DNA from: Phymatolithon calcareum
Taxonomy: Eukaryota; Rhodophyta; Florideophyceae; Hapalidiales
Assembly (NCBI GenBank): GCA_977006965.1
Contig: OZ345370.1
Location: forward strand, 1,612,001-1,676,000
DNA length: 64,000 nucleotides
Reading direction: 5' to 3'
This document shows positions 21,024 to 31,117 of this stretch, in pieces. Made by a program: the position numbers and the translations under genes. Under the pieces are notes generated by a model. The model was not told the DNA's origin, ran no database searches, and saw nothing but the letters and a program-made list of their open reading frames with translations. The first letter of the stretch is position 1; every line of letters starts with the position of its first letter.

Positions 21024-22674
21024 GCGAAAGAAGATTGTATACATCCTGTTTTTGGCTTCTGTGGACTGCGGGTTGATGGCTTTCTGTAAATGGAAAGCTA
21101 TCTTTATCAAGCTTTGTGCCCTTGGCAGCTGGTGAATGTTTGTTGCATTGTAATGTGGAACGTTCGTTTTCCTGTTTGTCCGATCCATGCAGCCTTGCGT
21201 CCATATCCATCAAGTTTTTTGGGCGAGATAACTTGTCAGTCCATAGGTGTATATGACGCGTTCGTGTAGAGCTTAAATCAAACCAATATGGAGCACATCT
21301 TCCTCACCGCCCTCATTTTCTACGAATCGTTTCACATTGACATATTTTCCATCTTCCGCGTGGCCTCAGGAATGAGAAACGGGGACGTGCGAGAACCGGC
21401 TGGTTGAAGAGCAGCTGAAGAGCGAGTAGGATTGCACGAACACCTCACGCGGACGATCGCGTCTGTTCAACCGTAGTGCAGTCTGCAGAGCGTGGGTCAG
21501 TGGCGCGCCAGGCACAGAGAAACGGACTTAACAGTAAATATGTGAGCTGCAGGGGTTCTACAACCCCGCGTAGAACTAATCGGATGGTCAGGCTGCCTGT
21601 CTTCTTGCACCGTTGCCTGACTCAGGCAATGGTGCAAGAAGACGGGCAGAACGCCCCTAGTGACTCTGGGGGCTTTATTAATACTCTGGTGTGCGCAGGT
21701 GCTCACATTCGAGAGATTTCAATCAGATAATCAGAGATGAAGCAACAACAAAAGCACCTATGGCTTGTGATGGCTCTCGCGGGCAAAGCACGATGCGGTC
21801 ACCCAAGTTGTACAAAAAGCGCTCGTTGTCCCTCGACGGAAAATAATCCCACCAGGTTCGGAGGAGAGTTACTTCACGGCATACATGATTGTCAAGGAGC
21901 ACATGCTGTGCAGTGCATTGATCCTACGATGTACCCTTATTAAATTGCCTGCCTACACCATGAAAATTTTAACTAGGTGGTCGTCGAACAAACGGCGATG
22001 CAACAGAGTTCGCGATGCTCGTTTGTGCGTGTTCACTACGGACCCACTAGGGTCCGAGTCTTCGGCGTCCAACTATGCAATTAGATTATACAAACAATAG
22101 TTAGTCCGATTTGGGAACACGACAGCAGAAGTGCAATCGAAGCAAGAGACACAAGACCGAGATAGAGGGAGCAAGTTTGCTGTAATAGAACATATTTATA
22201 AGAGAATGTCAACCAAATTTTGCAGAGACGTGAAGCTGTACTTCCAAATCATGCTATGCTTCTCAGATGAGTCCAGATTTCCGCATGGCAGACATAGAAG
22301 CGGCAGAATTGGTTTTCAGCACGTGAGGTACTAAGACTCAATGCGAAGATTCCGAGTCTGTGTATCGTTCAGGACGTCTTGAAATCTGAGATTAGCATTG
22401 TAACGAACTTGAACTTTTCTTGGTTTTCACTGAGAAGCGGCACTGCAGGTGCATTGAAAAAGATTGCGGTTGGAGATGCGCCGTCCAGAAGTACTGTAGA
22501 ACGCCCGTCTTGGGATTGGATCCCAGGATCATTATTATGACTCGTTCAGAGTGAATCCAAGATTTTCAGGTTCATCTCATCAGATTCGTTGATGGGGCTT
22601 CAACAGCTGTCTGACTTGGGCGCATCAGGCAAACAAAGAACTATCAACAAATTGCTCGAAAAACGAAATACTTT
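21024..22674. other. Intergenic region with a strong palindrome
   Basis: No gene recognised. Short open frames (21476-21730, 21737-21943, 22131-22334) have no family features. The main structure is the palindrome at 21593-21649, listed separately. Confidence 0.55.
21593..21649 (+). repeat. 28-bp near-perfect inverted repeat (hairpin)
   Basis: The left arm begins CTGCCTGTCTTCTTGCACC and the right arm ends GGTGCAAGAAGACGGGCAG. Arms of 28 nt pair with almost no loop. The two mismatches are both G-T, so a plus-strand RNA would be paired throughout with two G-U wobbles. It could be a small-RNA precursor, a MITE core or an extruding cruciform; sequence alone does not decide. Confidence 0.8.
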
Positions 22675-23479
22675 ATGACGTCTGCGTATGGCTCGAGCAC
22701 TGCCCTTGGGCAGAATGAGGGGCGAGCTCAATGCGAAAAGCTTCCGTACATTCCTCTGCGAAGCGAATCACTGCAGGATGGCACAAAGGTAGTCGTCGAT
22801 TTTCTTCACACGGACAATGATGTGCAAGCGGCCATGGTCATGCTGAACACCGTAATCGAGGAAGGACAGTCGTGGCCGTTCGAGATTCCTCTGACACGTG
22901 AAGAATTTCGGAACTATTTTTTGTCCCACACCGCCTTCGTTGTAAGGATACAAACTTCGGTTGTCGGCGTCTTCTATGTGAAGCCTAACTTTCCGGGCCG
23001 GTCGAGCCATTATTGCAACGGCGGGTTTATTACTCATCCTGCCTTCAGAAGGCGAGGAATTGGCACTTTCATGGGTAAGATTCACTCAGCGGCTGGACGT
23101 ACACACTATATCGACATGGGGCTACCGGTGAACTAACCATGGCGAGCGGGTCTGTTCTCGTCTTTATCACGAAATATTTTTAGGCACTCTATTTATACGT
23201 ATCGCTAAAGACCTGGGCTACAAAGCTGTACTCTTTAATCTGGTGTATAAATCAAACGTGGCCAGTGTGCGCCTGTGGAAGAAATTGGGCTTCTCTGTCG
23301 TTGGCACTTTGCCGAAAGTTGGGAGGCTGAAAGGCTTGAACTATGTGGATGCAGATCAATGCTACCTTGATTTAATGGAGAAACAAGTTGAAGAATCGCG
23401 GAACTTGTTAAGTGGAGTGTGGGTGAAGTGGTTAGGCGCTCTTCTACTTGGATACGTTGTGGGCCGATCACGGCGTTAG
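22675..23479 (+). CDS. Mpr1-like GNAT N-acetyltransferase with C-terminal membrane tail
   Basis: Two exons, 22675-23074 and 23184-23479, joined by GTAAGA...TTTTTAG; the join restores FMGTLFIRIAKDLGYKAVLFN, giving 231 residues. FYVKPNFPGRSSHYCNGGFI followed by HPAFRRRGIGTFMG is the acetyl-CoA-binding region (R-R-G-I-G matches Q/RxxGxG/A). NLVYKSNVASVRLWKKLGF is the conserved C-terminal GNAT block. The KPNFPGRSSH...FNLV pattern is that of the yeast Mpr1/azetidine-2-carboxylate acetyltransferase group, which detoxifies proline analogues and limits oxidative stress; substrate here is inference. Unusually, the protein ends VKWLGALLLGYVVGRSRR, a short hydrophobic segment with basic end that resembles a tail anchor. 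Start is the first ATG in frame. Confidence 0.85.
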
Positions 23480-25036
23480 TAATTATGTACCGGCCATTTG
23501 GTTGGCGCTGCTAAACAGCTGGATTTGATAGTTACTTAGTGGCGACACCGCTGGTCAATTGGCAATAACATTTTAATCCCAATGCCTAAACATCAGTCCA
23601 ATTCCGTTCACTTTCTGAACATTACTTCGTTTAATGAACCTGAAAACACTTCAAGAACGCATTTATATATCGTGTCCACGTCGGTCAGACACACAGCAGA
23701 CATCTTTGTGTCCAGATTTTCAGCCGAAACGAGCATATCTTCAAACATACACATCCCAACCGGCAAGGCTGGTTTCATCAATGCGAAAGCCGCTGACAGC
23801 GTACTGGGCGTTTCTAGTTTCAACGTCTGGAAGGAAGAGAAAGAATTGTGTTCCTGGATCAGCGTTGGTAATCGTAAGAGCTACGAATACCGACGGAATG
23901 GATAATATATGCTTATCACGCTGGCGCCGGTGCGATAGCAGTGCATTCAACGAAAACAGGTGCAGCTGCTTCAGATAAAGGCATTGGGATCGCTTGTGTT
24001 TTCGTACAAGTGGATGCGGCTGATGATGCCATCCTATCAGTCCATAGGGCGTGTCGCACATATCGACGACAGCACGCAATTGAGCCCTATTTTTCTCGGG
24101 CCTCTTACGAAGCTCTTCATTCTTAAGAGTCGCGTGCCGGAGTACCGTTGACTGCCCTGATGCCTTTCAAAGCGACAGAGTGGATGCAGTCGTTAGTGAA
24201 GGTAATGCTGACGGTCAGGCAGGATTAGTGGACAGAAATTTCGAGAAAACTGGATACTGAGTATTTGACAATCCGTGGCGCAGTGACGGAGTGGTCATGA
24301 AAACGGCGAAGAGTGCAAGCATGAGACAAACTTTTACTGTCCTGAACATCCATGTCAATGCAAGGTTGGGATGGAAGTGTGTGAGGGTGCAAGTCGATTT
24401 TGCGGATCGCTAGTGGAGTTGAAGTCTGGGAGAGATGCCAGATCTCGTTGGCTCGATCAATGGTGCTGGCACTCAATGCGAGTGACGAGAACCGACTTTG
24501 GAACCGCATAAGATTGTTGATCTCGGTGTGGAGGTGCATTGTAGTGTGTGTGTCGATCTTGCCGGAATGTAGACAAAGCGTTGGGACGCTTCGACCCATA
24601 GCGCGCAAATTGAGCGCACCGACGGATCAACTAATGTTCACTCGGCCACCCGAAAAATCTATAAACTTTAAACAATCTACAGCAAAGTATGGTTTCAGAG
24701 TTCAACGGTCCATTCAGTGTGGGTAGGCTGTGTTGCGTTGACAAACTCGATGTAAGCACTGTGCACAATTGATGTGAGAACGGAAATGCCGTTTCAGTTG
24801 GACAATTGTAGGGGATACTAGTAGACTTTAACTTCGTCTTTGGCGAAGCGTTCAAAGACAAGAAGTAAAAAAGCGAATATTCGAATACATCACGTGGACC
24901 ACACACTTCGTTTTCAAGATTCCCTACTAATCATAAATACAAACTATAAAAATATGTTTTTTGTGCTGCAACATGTCGTCCCCGTCATTGCTCAGTTCCC
25001 AAGTGGTTGATCGCAATCCACGGTCCGTTGAGCAGC
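23480..25036. other. Intergenic region, no gene recognised
   Basis: Several open frames of 60-127 codons overlap on both strands (for example 23582-23905 plus and 24225-24608 minus) but none has recognisable domains, and they conflict with each other. I see no repeats or RNA genes. The last ~100 bp should contain the promoter of the HAD gene. Confidence 0.5.
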
Positions 25037-25822
25037 ATGGAAGGGAAAAGACTTCAAGCCGCTCTCTTCGACCTCGACGGAACGTACGTGCGCCGAACGC
25101 TCTTATCTATTGATGCAGCTTACCAAACGTAGACTGACGCATCCGGCCTACTATACAGTTGCGTGGCGAGCGACGACCTACATTTCCGTGCATATCAAAC
25201 CGTTCTCCTGAAGTCGCTTCCAGATTTGAATGATGGGCAACCGATCACACGTGACTTCTACGACAAGGAGATGTCCGGGCGTCAAAATCGAGAAATAATG
25301 GCCGAACTCGGTGTAAAGTTACCGCTGGCAGTGCAAACTGCAATATGGGAGGAGAAGGAGAGGATCTACGGTGCTTTCGTCGACAGCGGACTAGCGCCCA
25401 TACCAGGTCTTGTTCGGCTGCTCGATGAATGTAAAGCGACAGGAGTACGTTTTGCAATCGTCACGAACGCGCCTAGAGTCATGGCAGAGCGCACTCTTGC
25501 AGCACTGAAGCTGAAGGAGCGATTTGCAGACCGTGTGGTGATTGCCGAGGAATGCAAGCGTTCGAAACCGGCGCCGGACCCGTACTTGAAGGGATTGGAG
25601 ATGCTTGACGTGCCTGCCATTGCCGCCGTGGCGTTTGAGGATTCGCCGAGTGGGACAGCAAGTGCGTGTGCGGCTCGTATTTTTACTGTTGGGGTGATGT
25701 CGAGTCGGACGGAAAGGGAGCTGACAGCAGTGGGTGCTGGGCTTTGCGTGAAGGATTTCACCGATGAGAGGCTATTGGAGATGATACGGGGGTGGGGGAA
25801 AGGTGGGGCGGGACGCGGTTGA
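25037..25822 (+). CDS. HAD-superfamily sugar-phosphatase (SGPP-like)
   Basis: Two exons, 25037-25083 and 25159-25822, with a 75-bp intron (GTACGT...ACAG) that falls inside the catalytic motif: exon 1 ends ALFDLDG and the split codon makes the Thr of FDLDGT. The product is 236 residues. Motif I is FDLDGT (nucleophile and general acid Asp), motif II VTNAPR, motif III Lys in KRSKPAPDPYLKG, motif IV FEDSPSG. Cap-domain features ASDDLHFRAYQ and FYDKEMSGRQNREI match plant SGPP and related small-substrate phosphatases acting on sugar or polyol phosphates in cytosol or plastid. No clear targeting peptide is visible. The C-terminus is Gly-rich (GWGKGGAGRG). Confidence 0.88.
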
Positions 25823-26205
25823 GCCTTCAAATTTTGAGTTGCGCTTGCGCAATTTTTGGGAGGGAGCCCTTGCTCCTGTGGAAATCCATATCTGCCTGCT
25901 TACGTCGAATGAGGATCTAAAGTAAAAATCTTAAAAAGTCGTCTTCAAAGTCATTCATGAATACAAAAACAGTAACAGTTACTGTTATTCCTCTTTATGG
26001 CAATGGAATTCCAAAATACTCCACTAGGCTGCAAAACTAAACATCCAAAACTACAATAAACGCATAAAACAAACGCGACAACCCCCATCGCGTAAACAAG
26101 ACGAAAAACTCTCCTTAAAGGAAGAGTCAATGGAAAAGCCTCACTCAAAATACTTCATCCATCAAGAACCCGAACAGGGTCCCTCCCGCAAATAAAGCAA
26201 CTTCA
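25823..26205. other. Intergenic region between convergent genes
   Basis: 383 bp holding the 3' ends of the HAD gene (plus) and the plastid-type gene (minus). A short inverted repeat AGTAACAGTTACTGTTATT lies near 25971. No gene seen. Confidence 0.55.
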
Positions 26206-26949
26206 CTATCGCCTGCTCGACTCAGATTTTTCGCGATCACGTCTGGCACGTCTCTGAAAAGCGCCCCCAAAAGGCGGGCGACGATCACCCTCTTCAACCA
26301 CCTCCTTCGCCTCAACCTCCTGCACCCCAGCGTTCTGCACCGTTTTCCGAATAGCATCTCCATAGTGCTCATTAATCCACGCGAGACTGGCGGTCGGAAT
26401 GCCGTCAGTGCCCGGCAAAATCTCCTCTGCAAATCCAGCAGCGGTGATCAACGGGTTTGCAAACAGCGCGTGCAGCGCCAGCGCCGCAAGCGGCGCCCAG
26501 ACGACATCGAGCGCGTCAGCGAGCAGGGGGACCGGTAGCGATCCTGACCCGACGAGGTCGAGACCGAGACATAACGCTAGCTTGATCCACTTCCGCGATG
26601 CCGGCGAGCCGCGCTCCACCATTGCCGGCAGTTCCTCGGCGGCCTTTTCGGCGGCCGTGAGAATGTCGCGAAATTGCGCCGGTAGCTCGCGGAAATTCGG
26701 TATGGCGCCCGCTACGCCCTTCAGCATGTCGTCGGAGGCGCCATTGCGCGCCGAGGAGGAAACGAGGGTGGTGGCGTATGTTGCGGCGCCGACCTCGACC
26801 GCCTTCACGAGCAGGTCGTTCACCAGACTCATGCGCACAGGACTCACTGGCATGCGTCGCGGAGAGCGGGAGAGACGCAGTGGCGTGCGGGCGCTGGCAG
26901 CGTGCAGCGCAAGTGGGGTGGCAAATGCTACCGATGTTAAGGAAGCCAT
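26206..26949 (-). CDS. Predicted plastid protein, conserved membrane-associated domain (paralogue 1)
   Basis: 247 residues from ATG 26949. The N-terminus MASLTSVAFATPLALHAASA, then Arg/Ser/Pro-rich sequence, looks like a red-algal-type plastid transit peptide with FATP near the start. The mature part contains KWIKLALCLGLDLVGSGS, DALDVVWAPLAALALHALF and EEILPGTDGIPTASLAWI. These Gly/Pro-rich hydrophobic segments resemble a family of plastid proteins known from algae and plants, but I know no function for it. The C-terminus is basic. Its neighbour at 27254-28675, same strand, is a clear paralogue with the same core, so this is a tandem pair. Confidence 0.75.
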   Translation of the reverse strand: MASLTSVAFATPLALHAASARTPLRLSRSPRRMPVSPVRMSLVNDLLVKAVEVGAATYATTLVSSSARNGASDDMLKGVAGAIPNFRELPAQFRDILTAAEKAAEELPAMVERGSPASRKWIKLALCLGLDLVGSGSLPVPLLADALDVVWAPLAALALHALFANPLITAAGFAEEILPGTDGIPTASLAWINEHYGDAIRKTVQNAGVQEVEAKEVVEEGDRRPPFGGAFQRRARRDREKSESSRR

Positions 26950-27253
26950 TGCGCTAGAGAGAGTGCGGCGTGCTGAGGACCAAGTTGGCACGCACGGGGA
27001 AGTGGGGCGCGATTGCCGATCGAACGGAATTTTGATTTCAAAAAAAAGCGCAATTCGAATTTGATACTGTGCATCGTGTGTGCTTCATCACGTGGTGCAA
27101 TGACGTACCTCCGATATGACGCCACTGTATACTCCGTACTGTACCGCGAACTGCTGCAAACATACGAAATATACATACAGTACACTACAAGTACAACTGG
27201 CCTCACCGGAACTGGTACAGTATAGCCATGAAGAAACAGTGACCAACACACTC

Positions 27254-28675
27254 TTACTCTCGGTGCTGTTGCTGCTTTGGCGCACCAGCATCAGAGACGC
27301 CAGCTGCATTGTCCGAGACGGCAAGGACGACCTGCGCCTGCGGTGTATTCGGGGATGTCTCGCGCTCCGAGAAAATCGCGCCGACGATTGCGAACAACGC
27401 CGCTGTAAACTGCTCCGCCGTTCTACCAGCCACACTTTGCAAACCCTGCGCCTGTCGTCTTCCATTCCCTCCGTGGCTATTGCTGTCGTTGAACAGGACA
27501 AGCGCAGAAATCGCATCGCGCAACTCTTCCCGTCGACGAACATCAGCACGCCGTCGCGCAGAAATTGCGCCAAATGCAAACCGTCTCGCCTGCAACGCAC
27601 GGGACCCAAACACCTTCGCCACCGCAGCATCGTGCTTTGCCCAGTTGTTGTCCATAATCTCAGTGTACACGGCGAGAACTTCTGCACGTACCAACGCACC
27701 GGTCGGGCCTGGTACGAGCAGCGCTCCAGAATTGGCCACTTTGGCCAGTCGGTTCAGGTCGCGCATGACCGCCAGCTGGTCCCAGCGCCAGCCACGCACG
27801 CGAGTTAGTGGTTGCATAGACTGAGCCGATGTTGCAGCAGCCGCGAGATCCTGCCCTGAAGACGGCTCAGCGGCTGTTTGAGGTGCGGCGCTGAGAGACG
27901 GGAAACGCTGAAGGGGCGTCGAACACTGTTGATATTGAAATCCGCCACTGACTGCGGACCATCGTCTGTCCTTGTAGATAAATTCCTTCAATCCTTCTCG
28001 TTCCATGTATTCTACATACTCCGGGGCATGCACAATACCAGCGCGACGTTGAACGGCGTGTTCATACACCATCTCTTCGACGACCACCTCCTTAGCGTCC
28101 ACCACCGGTACCCGCGCCACAGCCCATTCCGTTCGAACAGCGTCGCCATAATGCTCCATAATCCACGCCAGACTCGCCGTGGGAATTCCATCAGTGCCTG
28201 GCAATATTTCTTCGACAAATCCAACAGCGCTGAAAAGCTGCCGTTCAAAAAGCGCGTGTATAGCAAGTGCAGCAAAAGGTGCCCAGGCAATGTCCAGCAC
28301 ATCCGCCAGGAAGGGGACGGGCAATGAGCCCGAACCGACGAGGTCAATACCGAGACATAAAACCAGCTTGATCCATTTACGTGACTCTGCCGTTGCCCCC
28401 TTTTCAACTATTGCCGCCAATTCACCGGCTGCCGTCTCCACCGCTTTTGCTGCCGCGAGAACATTTAGAAGCCTTTCTGGAAGTACTTGGACTATTGGTA
28501 CTGCTCCTGACTTCACGGCTTTCGCTAGAAGGTCGTCCACCAGACTCATTCTCGCCCCGTTTCGCAACGGTTTGCATTGGACAGTGTGGGAAAGTTGCGG
28601 GGATGGCACACGCGCTTTTCTCCGCGGGTGTACTACCAGCGGCGCGACGAAGGCCGCGGAAGACACGGCCGTCAT
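27254..28675 (-). CDS. Plastid-type domain fused to a hemerythrin-like domain (paralogue 2)
   Basis: 473 residues from ATG 28675, where MTAVSSAAFVAPLVVHPRRK gives an FVAP transit-peptide signature; earlier in-frame ATGs at 28801 and 28819 lack this and I reject them. Residues about 40-190 repeat the core of the neighbouring paralogue (KWIKLVLCLGIDLVGSGS, EEILPGTDGIPTASLAWI). After a Ser/Ala/Gln-rich linker, the last ~170 residues (from RVRGWRWDQLAVMRDL) match the standalone protein at 33270-34016 (YGWRWHHLAVVRDL; DNNW..HD). In that protein these fit a hemerythrin-like helical bundle, but here two metal ligands are lost (HH to DQ; HDDVE to HDAAV), so this copy is probably not metal binding. 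The C-terminus is Gln/His-rich. Confidence 0.72.
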   Translation of the reverse strand: MTAVSSAAFVAPLVVHPRRKARVPSPQLSHTVQCKPLRNGARMSLVDDLLAKAVKSGAVPIVQVLPERLLNVLAAAKAVETAAGELAAIVEKGATAESRKWIKLVLCLGIDLVGSGSLPVPFLADVLDIAWAPFAALAIHALFERQLFSAVGFVEEILPGTDGIPTASLAWIMEHYGDAVRTEWAVARVPVVDAKEVVVEEMVYEHAVQRRAGIVHAPEYVEYMEREGLKEFIYKDRRWSAVSGGFQYQQCSTPLQRFPSLSAAPQTAAEPSSGQDLAAAATSAQSMQPLTRVRGWRWDQLAVMRDLNRLAKVANSGALLVPGPTGALVRAEVLAVYTEIMDNNWAKHDAAVAKVFGSRALQARRFAFGAISARRRADVRRREELRDAISALVLFNDSNSHGGNGRRQAQGLQSVAGRTAEQFTAALFAIVGAIFSERETSPNTPQAQVVLAVSDNAAGVSDAGAPKQQQHRE

Positions 28676-29017
28676 TGCAACGCACAGAATGTCTCGGTAG
28701 GATGCGAATGGGCGAGCGTTACGGTGAGGATGGGCGGAAACTCTATGGCAAATCAAGGCGACCTGAGAGCATTTGTTTGATCGCCGCCATGCATGGCGCA
28801 TGCAATTGCCGTGGTGCATCTCAAACCCTCCGAGATTATCGTGGAAGGGTTGTAAATAACCGTAAATTTTGAGTCGGAATGGGCAAAATGATAGTTAAAT
28901 AACTTATTAGCAGAGGACCTTCATAAATAACTAGCACCCTAAAAATGAGTTAAATTCAGTCATGTCCCTCATACACCATCAGTGCTTGAACGGTAAAGCC
29001 CTTGAAAATTAAATTCT

Positions 29018-29049
29018 CGAAACAATTGAAAATTTTCTCAATTGTTTCG
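29018..29049. repeat. Perfect 12-bp inverted repeat
   Basis: CGAAACAATTGA and TCAATTGTTTCG pair perfectly around an 8-nt AAATTTTC loop. Function unknown; it could terminate transcripts or be a transposon relic. Confidence 0.65.
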
Positions 29050-29114
29050 CGAAACAGTTTACTGTACTGCGCAGTCTTTTCATACCTGGGGGCCGCGGGA
29101 ATCTCGATACAGTA

Positions 29115-29621
29115 CAGTCAATCCTCGATAATTGGCACCTCGATTTTTGGATATCCTCGATTTTGAGAAGGAACATGTGCTCCACGAATACGATATCGGC
29201 GTACATTTAACCAAAATTAATGATTATTTGAATACTCGAGTTGCAGAATACATTCCGCTGGCAGTCACGGCGCCTACCTTTAATTTTGGTTAAATTTTTG
29301 ATACATTGCACGCTGCATATCCTCACATGAAGAATACTGTAAACTATGCGCATTACATTAAGCTTGCTCTCGGGCGTCATGCGCAAAGAGTGAAGGTGCA
29401 GCTACCCACAGTGCAGTCAAAAGGCTTCCAGCATCGTCGCAGCGATCTGAGGTCAAGAAGTCGGGAATCTCCGATTTTTCAACAAGGATTGATGATGCAA
29501 TGATCACCTATAGTACACGTGTTGAGAAGAACTTATGATTGAACACTCGACTTCAGAATATCCTCGATTCGAGAATATTGAACGTTTCCATTTTGCCCAT
29601 CCAATTATCGAGGATTGGCTG
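29115..29621. mobile_element. Non-autonomous pogo/Tigger-type MITE
   Basis: 507 bp bounded by TA on each side. The left end is CAGTCAATCCTCGATAATTG and the right end, read inward, CAGCCAATCCTCGATAATTG: a terminal inverted repeat with one mismatch in the first 20. CAG starts, TA duplication and the CCTCGATAATT motif are typical of Tigger/pogo elements. Inside, ATTTAACCAAAATTAA (about 29206) is inverted at about 29280. No transposase is encoded, so it would need an enzyme from elsewhere. Confidence 0.85.
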
Positions 29622-31117
29622 TACAGTATTTCCCCGCTTGTGAACAAAACCCAAGTCATAGAAGGCAGAGGGATTTCAATGGCGCTGAAGTATTGAATGC
29701 GGAAAGCCTGCTTCCATTTTTTCCATTGCAATGAAATAAGACGGAATGTAAGCTGCCTTACATAATCTAAATTTTTATGAAATGGTGTGTTTTTCAAACG
29801 AAAAGGTTTCGGGAACATGATTTTGAGTTTTAATTTACATGAACGACTACGCAATGAAAGGCGACAGCTTCCCTGACAGAAAAATGTCATTGGGGGATCA
29901 AAATGTTATCCCGTGATAAAAATAATATTAATATTATCCGGGGATAATTCTGTTATCTCGTCCAGCATCTCGAACGGTGATGGCCAAAGTTGTGGGTAAA
30001 CAGCGCCATTGCGTACCCAGCTAGAAATGATCAAAATGTAACAACAATGCAGTATCTAAAACGATGCATCATATGATTGCAGATTGTTGCAAACTGTAAT
30101 TTGGCCAACACGTTTTTATTGGCTACTCAGTTATGAGTTTCCGCTATTTGTTTGAATTATTTTGTTTTCCCATGGCAAAACTCATGTCCATTTTGTGCAA
30201 GGATCCACTTTTGTATTGCCCAGAGTGTAATTTTTTTGCACTTCGATACGGCATAACGCCCCATACAAAATAGATTTTTGGCCACGCCGTTCGAGATGCT
30301 CTTACTACCAGTCATCCAATCACGTTTACATATTTGAAAAGATGATGTTTCCAGGATTCTGACGCAATTTGTTTCATAAAAATTGCAAGTGGAGAAATGC
30401 AAAATGACCGGAACGGGATAATCAAAAACAGGCCAGAAGCGGCGATTTTTAGAATTTTCATGGATGGGCATATCTGTCCCTGGTAATTCTTTCCCCCTAT
30501 TTTCTTTCCCAATGGTGAGATTAAGGGCCTCTTAATCCCCGAACTGTTTTATGGGTCCGGTTGAGCTCGAATACATGTAAAATCCCGCCGCCGAAAATAC
30601 GCTATCCCGCGAGATAAACGTGTAGCAGGGAATAACATATTGCAAATCTCTCTAAAGGCCGCTCTCGGAGTCATGTGAACGAACCTTTGCACAGTCAAAG
30701 TCACAATTCACGTATCACAAAATCTGTATCGTACGGGCCAAAAACTCCAATTGTATGATATGCTTCAAATGCCACCAGAAGGGATGATCCAATTTTTAAA
30801 TTGGATCATCAAATATGAAACAGATTACTATAAATTTGATATTCACAGTTCAGGGGACAGAAACGGGGAAGTAGGTCGTCTATGATAACACCCCTGCTGA
30901 CACTTTGTCTGTGCGTACAGTAACATATGGCGAGTTTCAGTCAGTACCCTGTAAACATCTACTGTATCTCAAATTCGGCGGCCCACCTTAATTGACGATA
31001 TCTCCCTCTGCCGGAGAAGCACATGCGTCGAGTCCCCCCTCAAGCTGCCCAGGAGCCGAGGTATTCCCTGTCATTGTCCCTCGTGACGCTTCCCAAAGTT
31101 CCGCCGCCGTCGCAGAC

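Larger units (their letters stand above)
28676..31117. other. Gene-poor AT-rich region with small transposon relics
   Basis: No gene recognised over about 2.4 kb. It contains a hairpin at 29018-29049, a pogo-type MITE at 29115-29621, a stretch at 29890-30650 with several TTATCCC/GGGATAA-like motifs in opposed orientation, and a perfect 13-bp inverted repeat at 30783-30810. Open frames at 30157-30512 (minus) show nothing recognisable. The end should hold the promoter of the F-box-like gene. Confidence 0.6.

Noticed and set aside
27116-27808. Long plus-strand frames opposite the fusion gene
   Set aside because: Antisense shadows of a GC-rich coding region; composition is Arg/Ser-rich without domain features.
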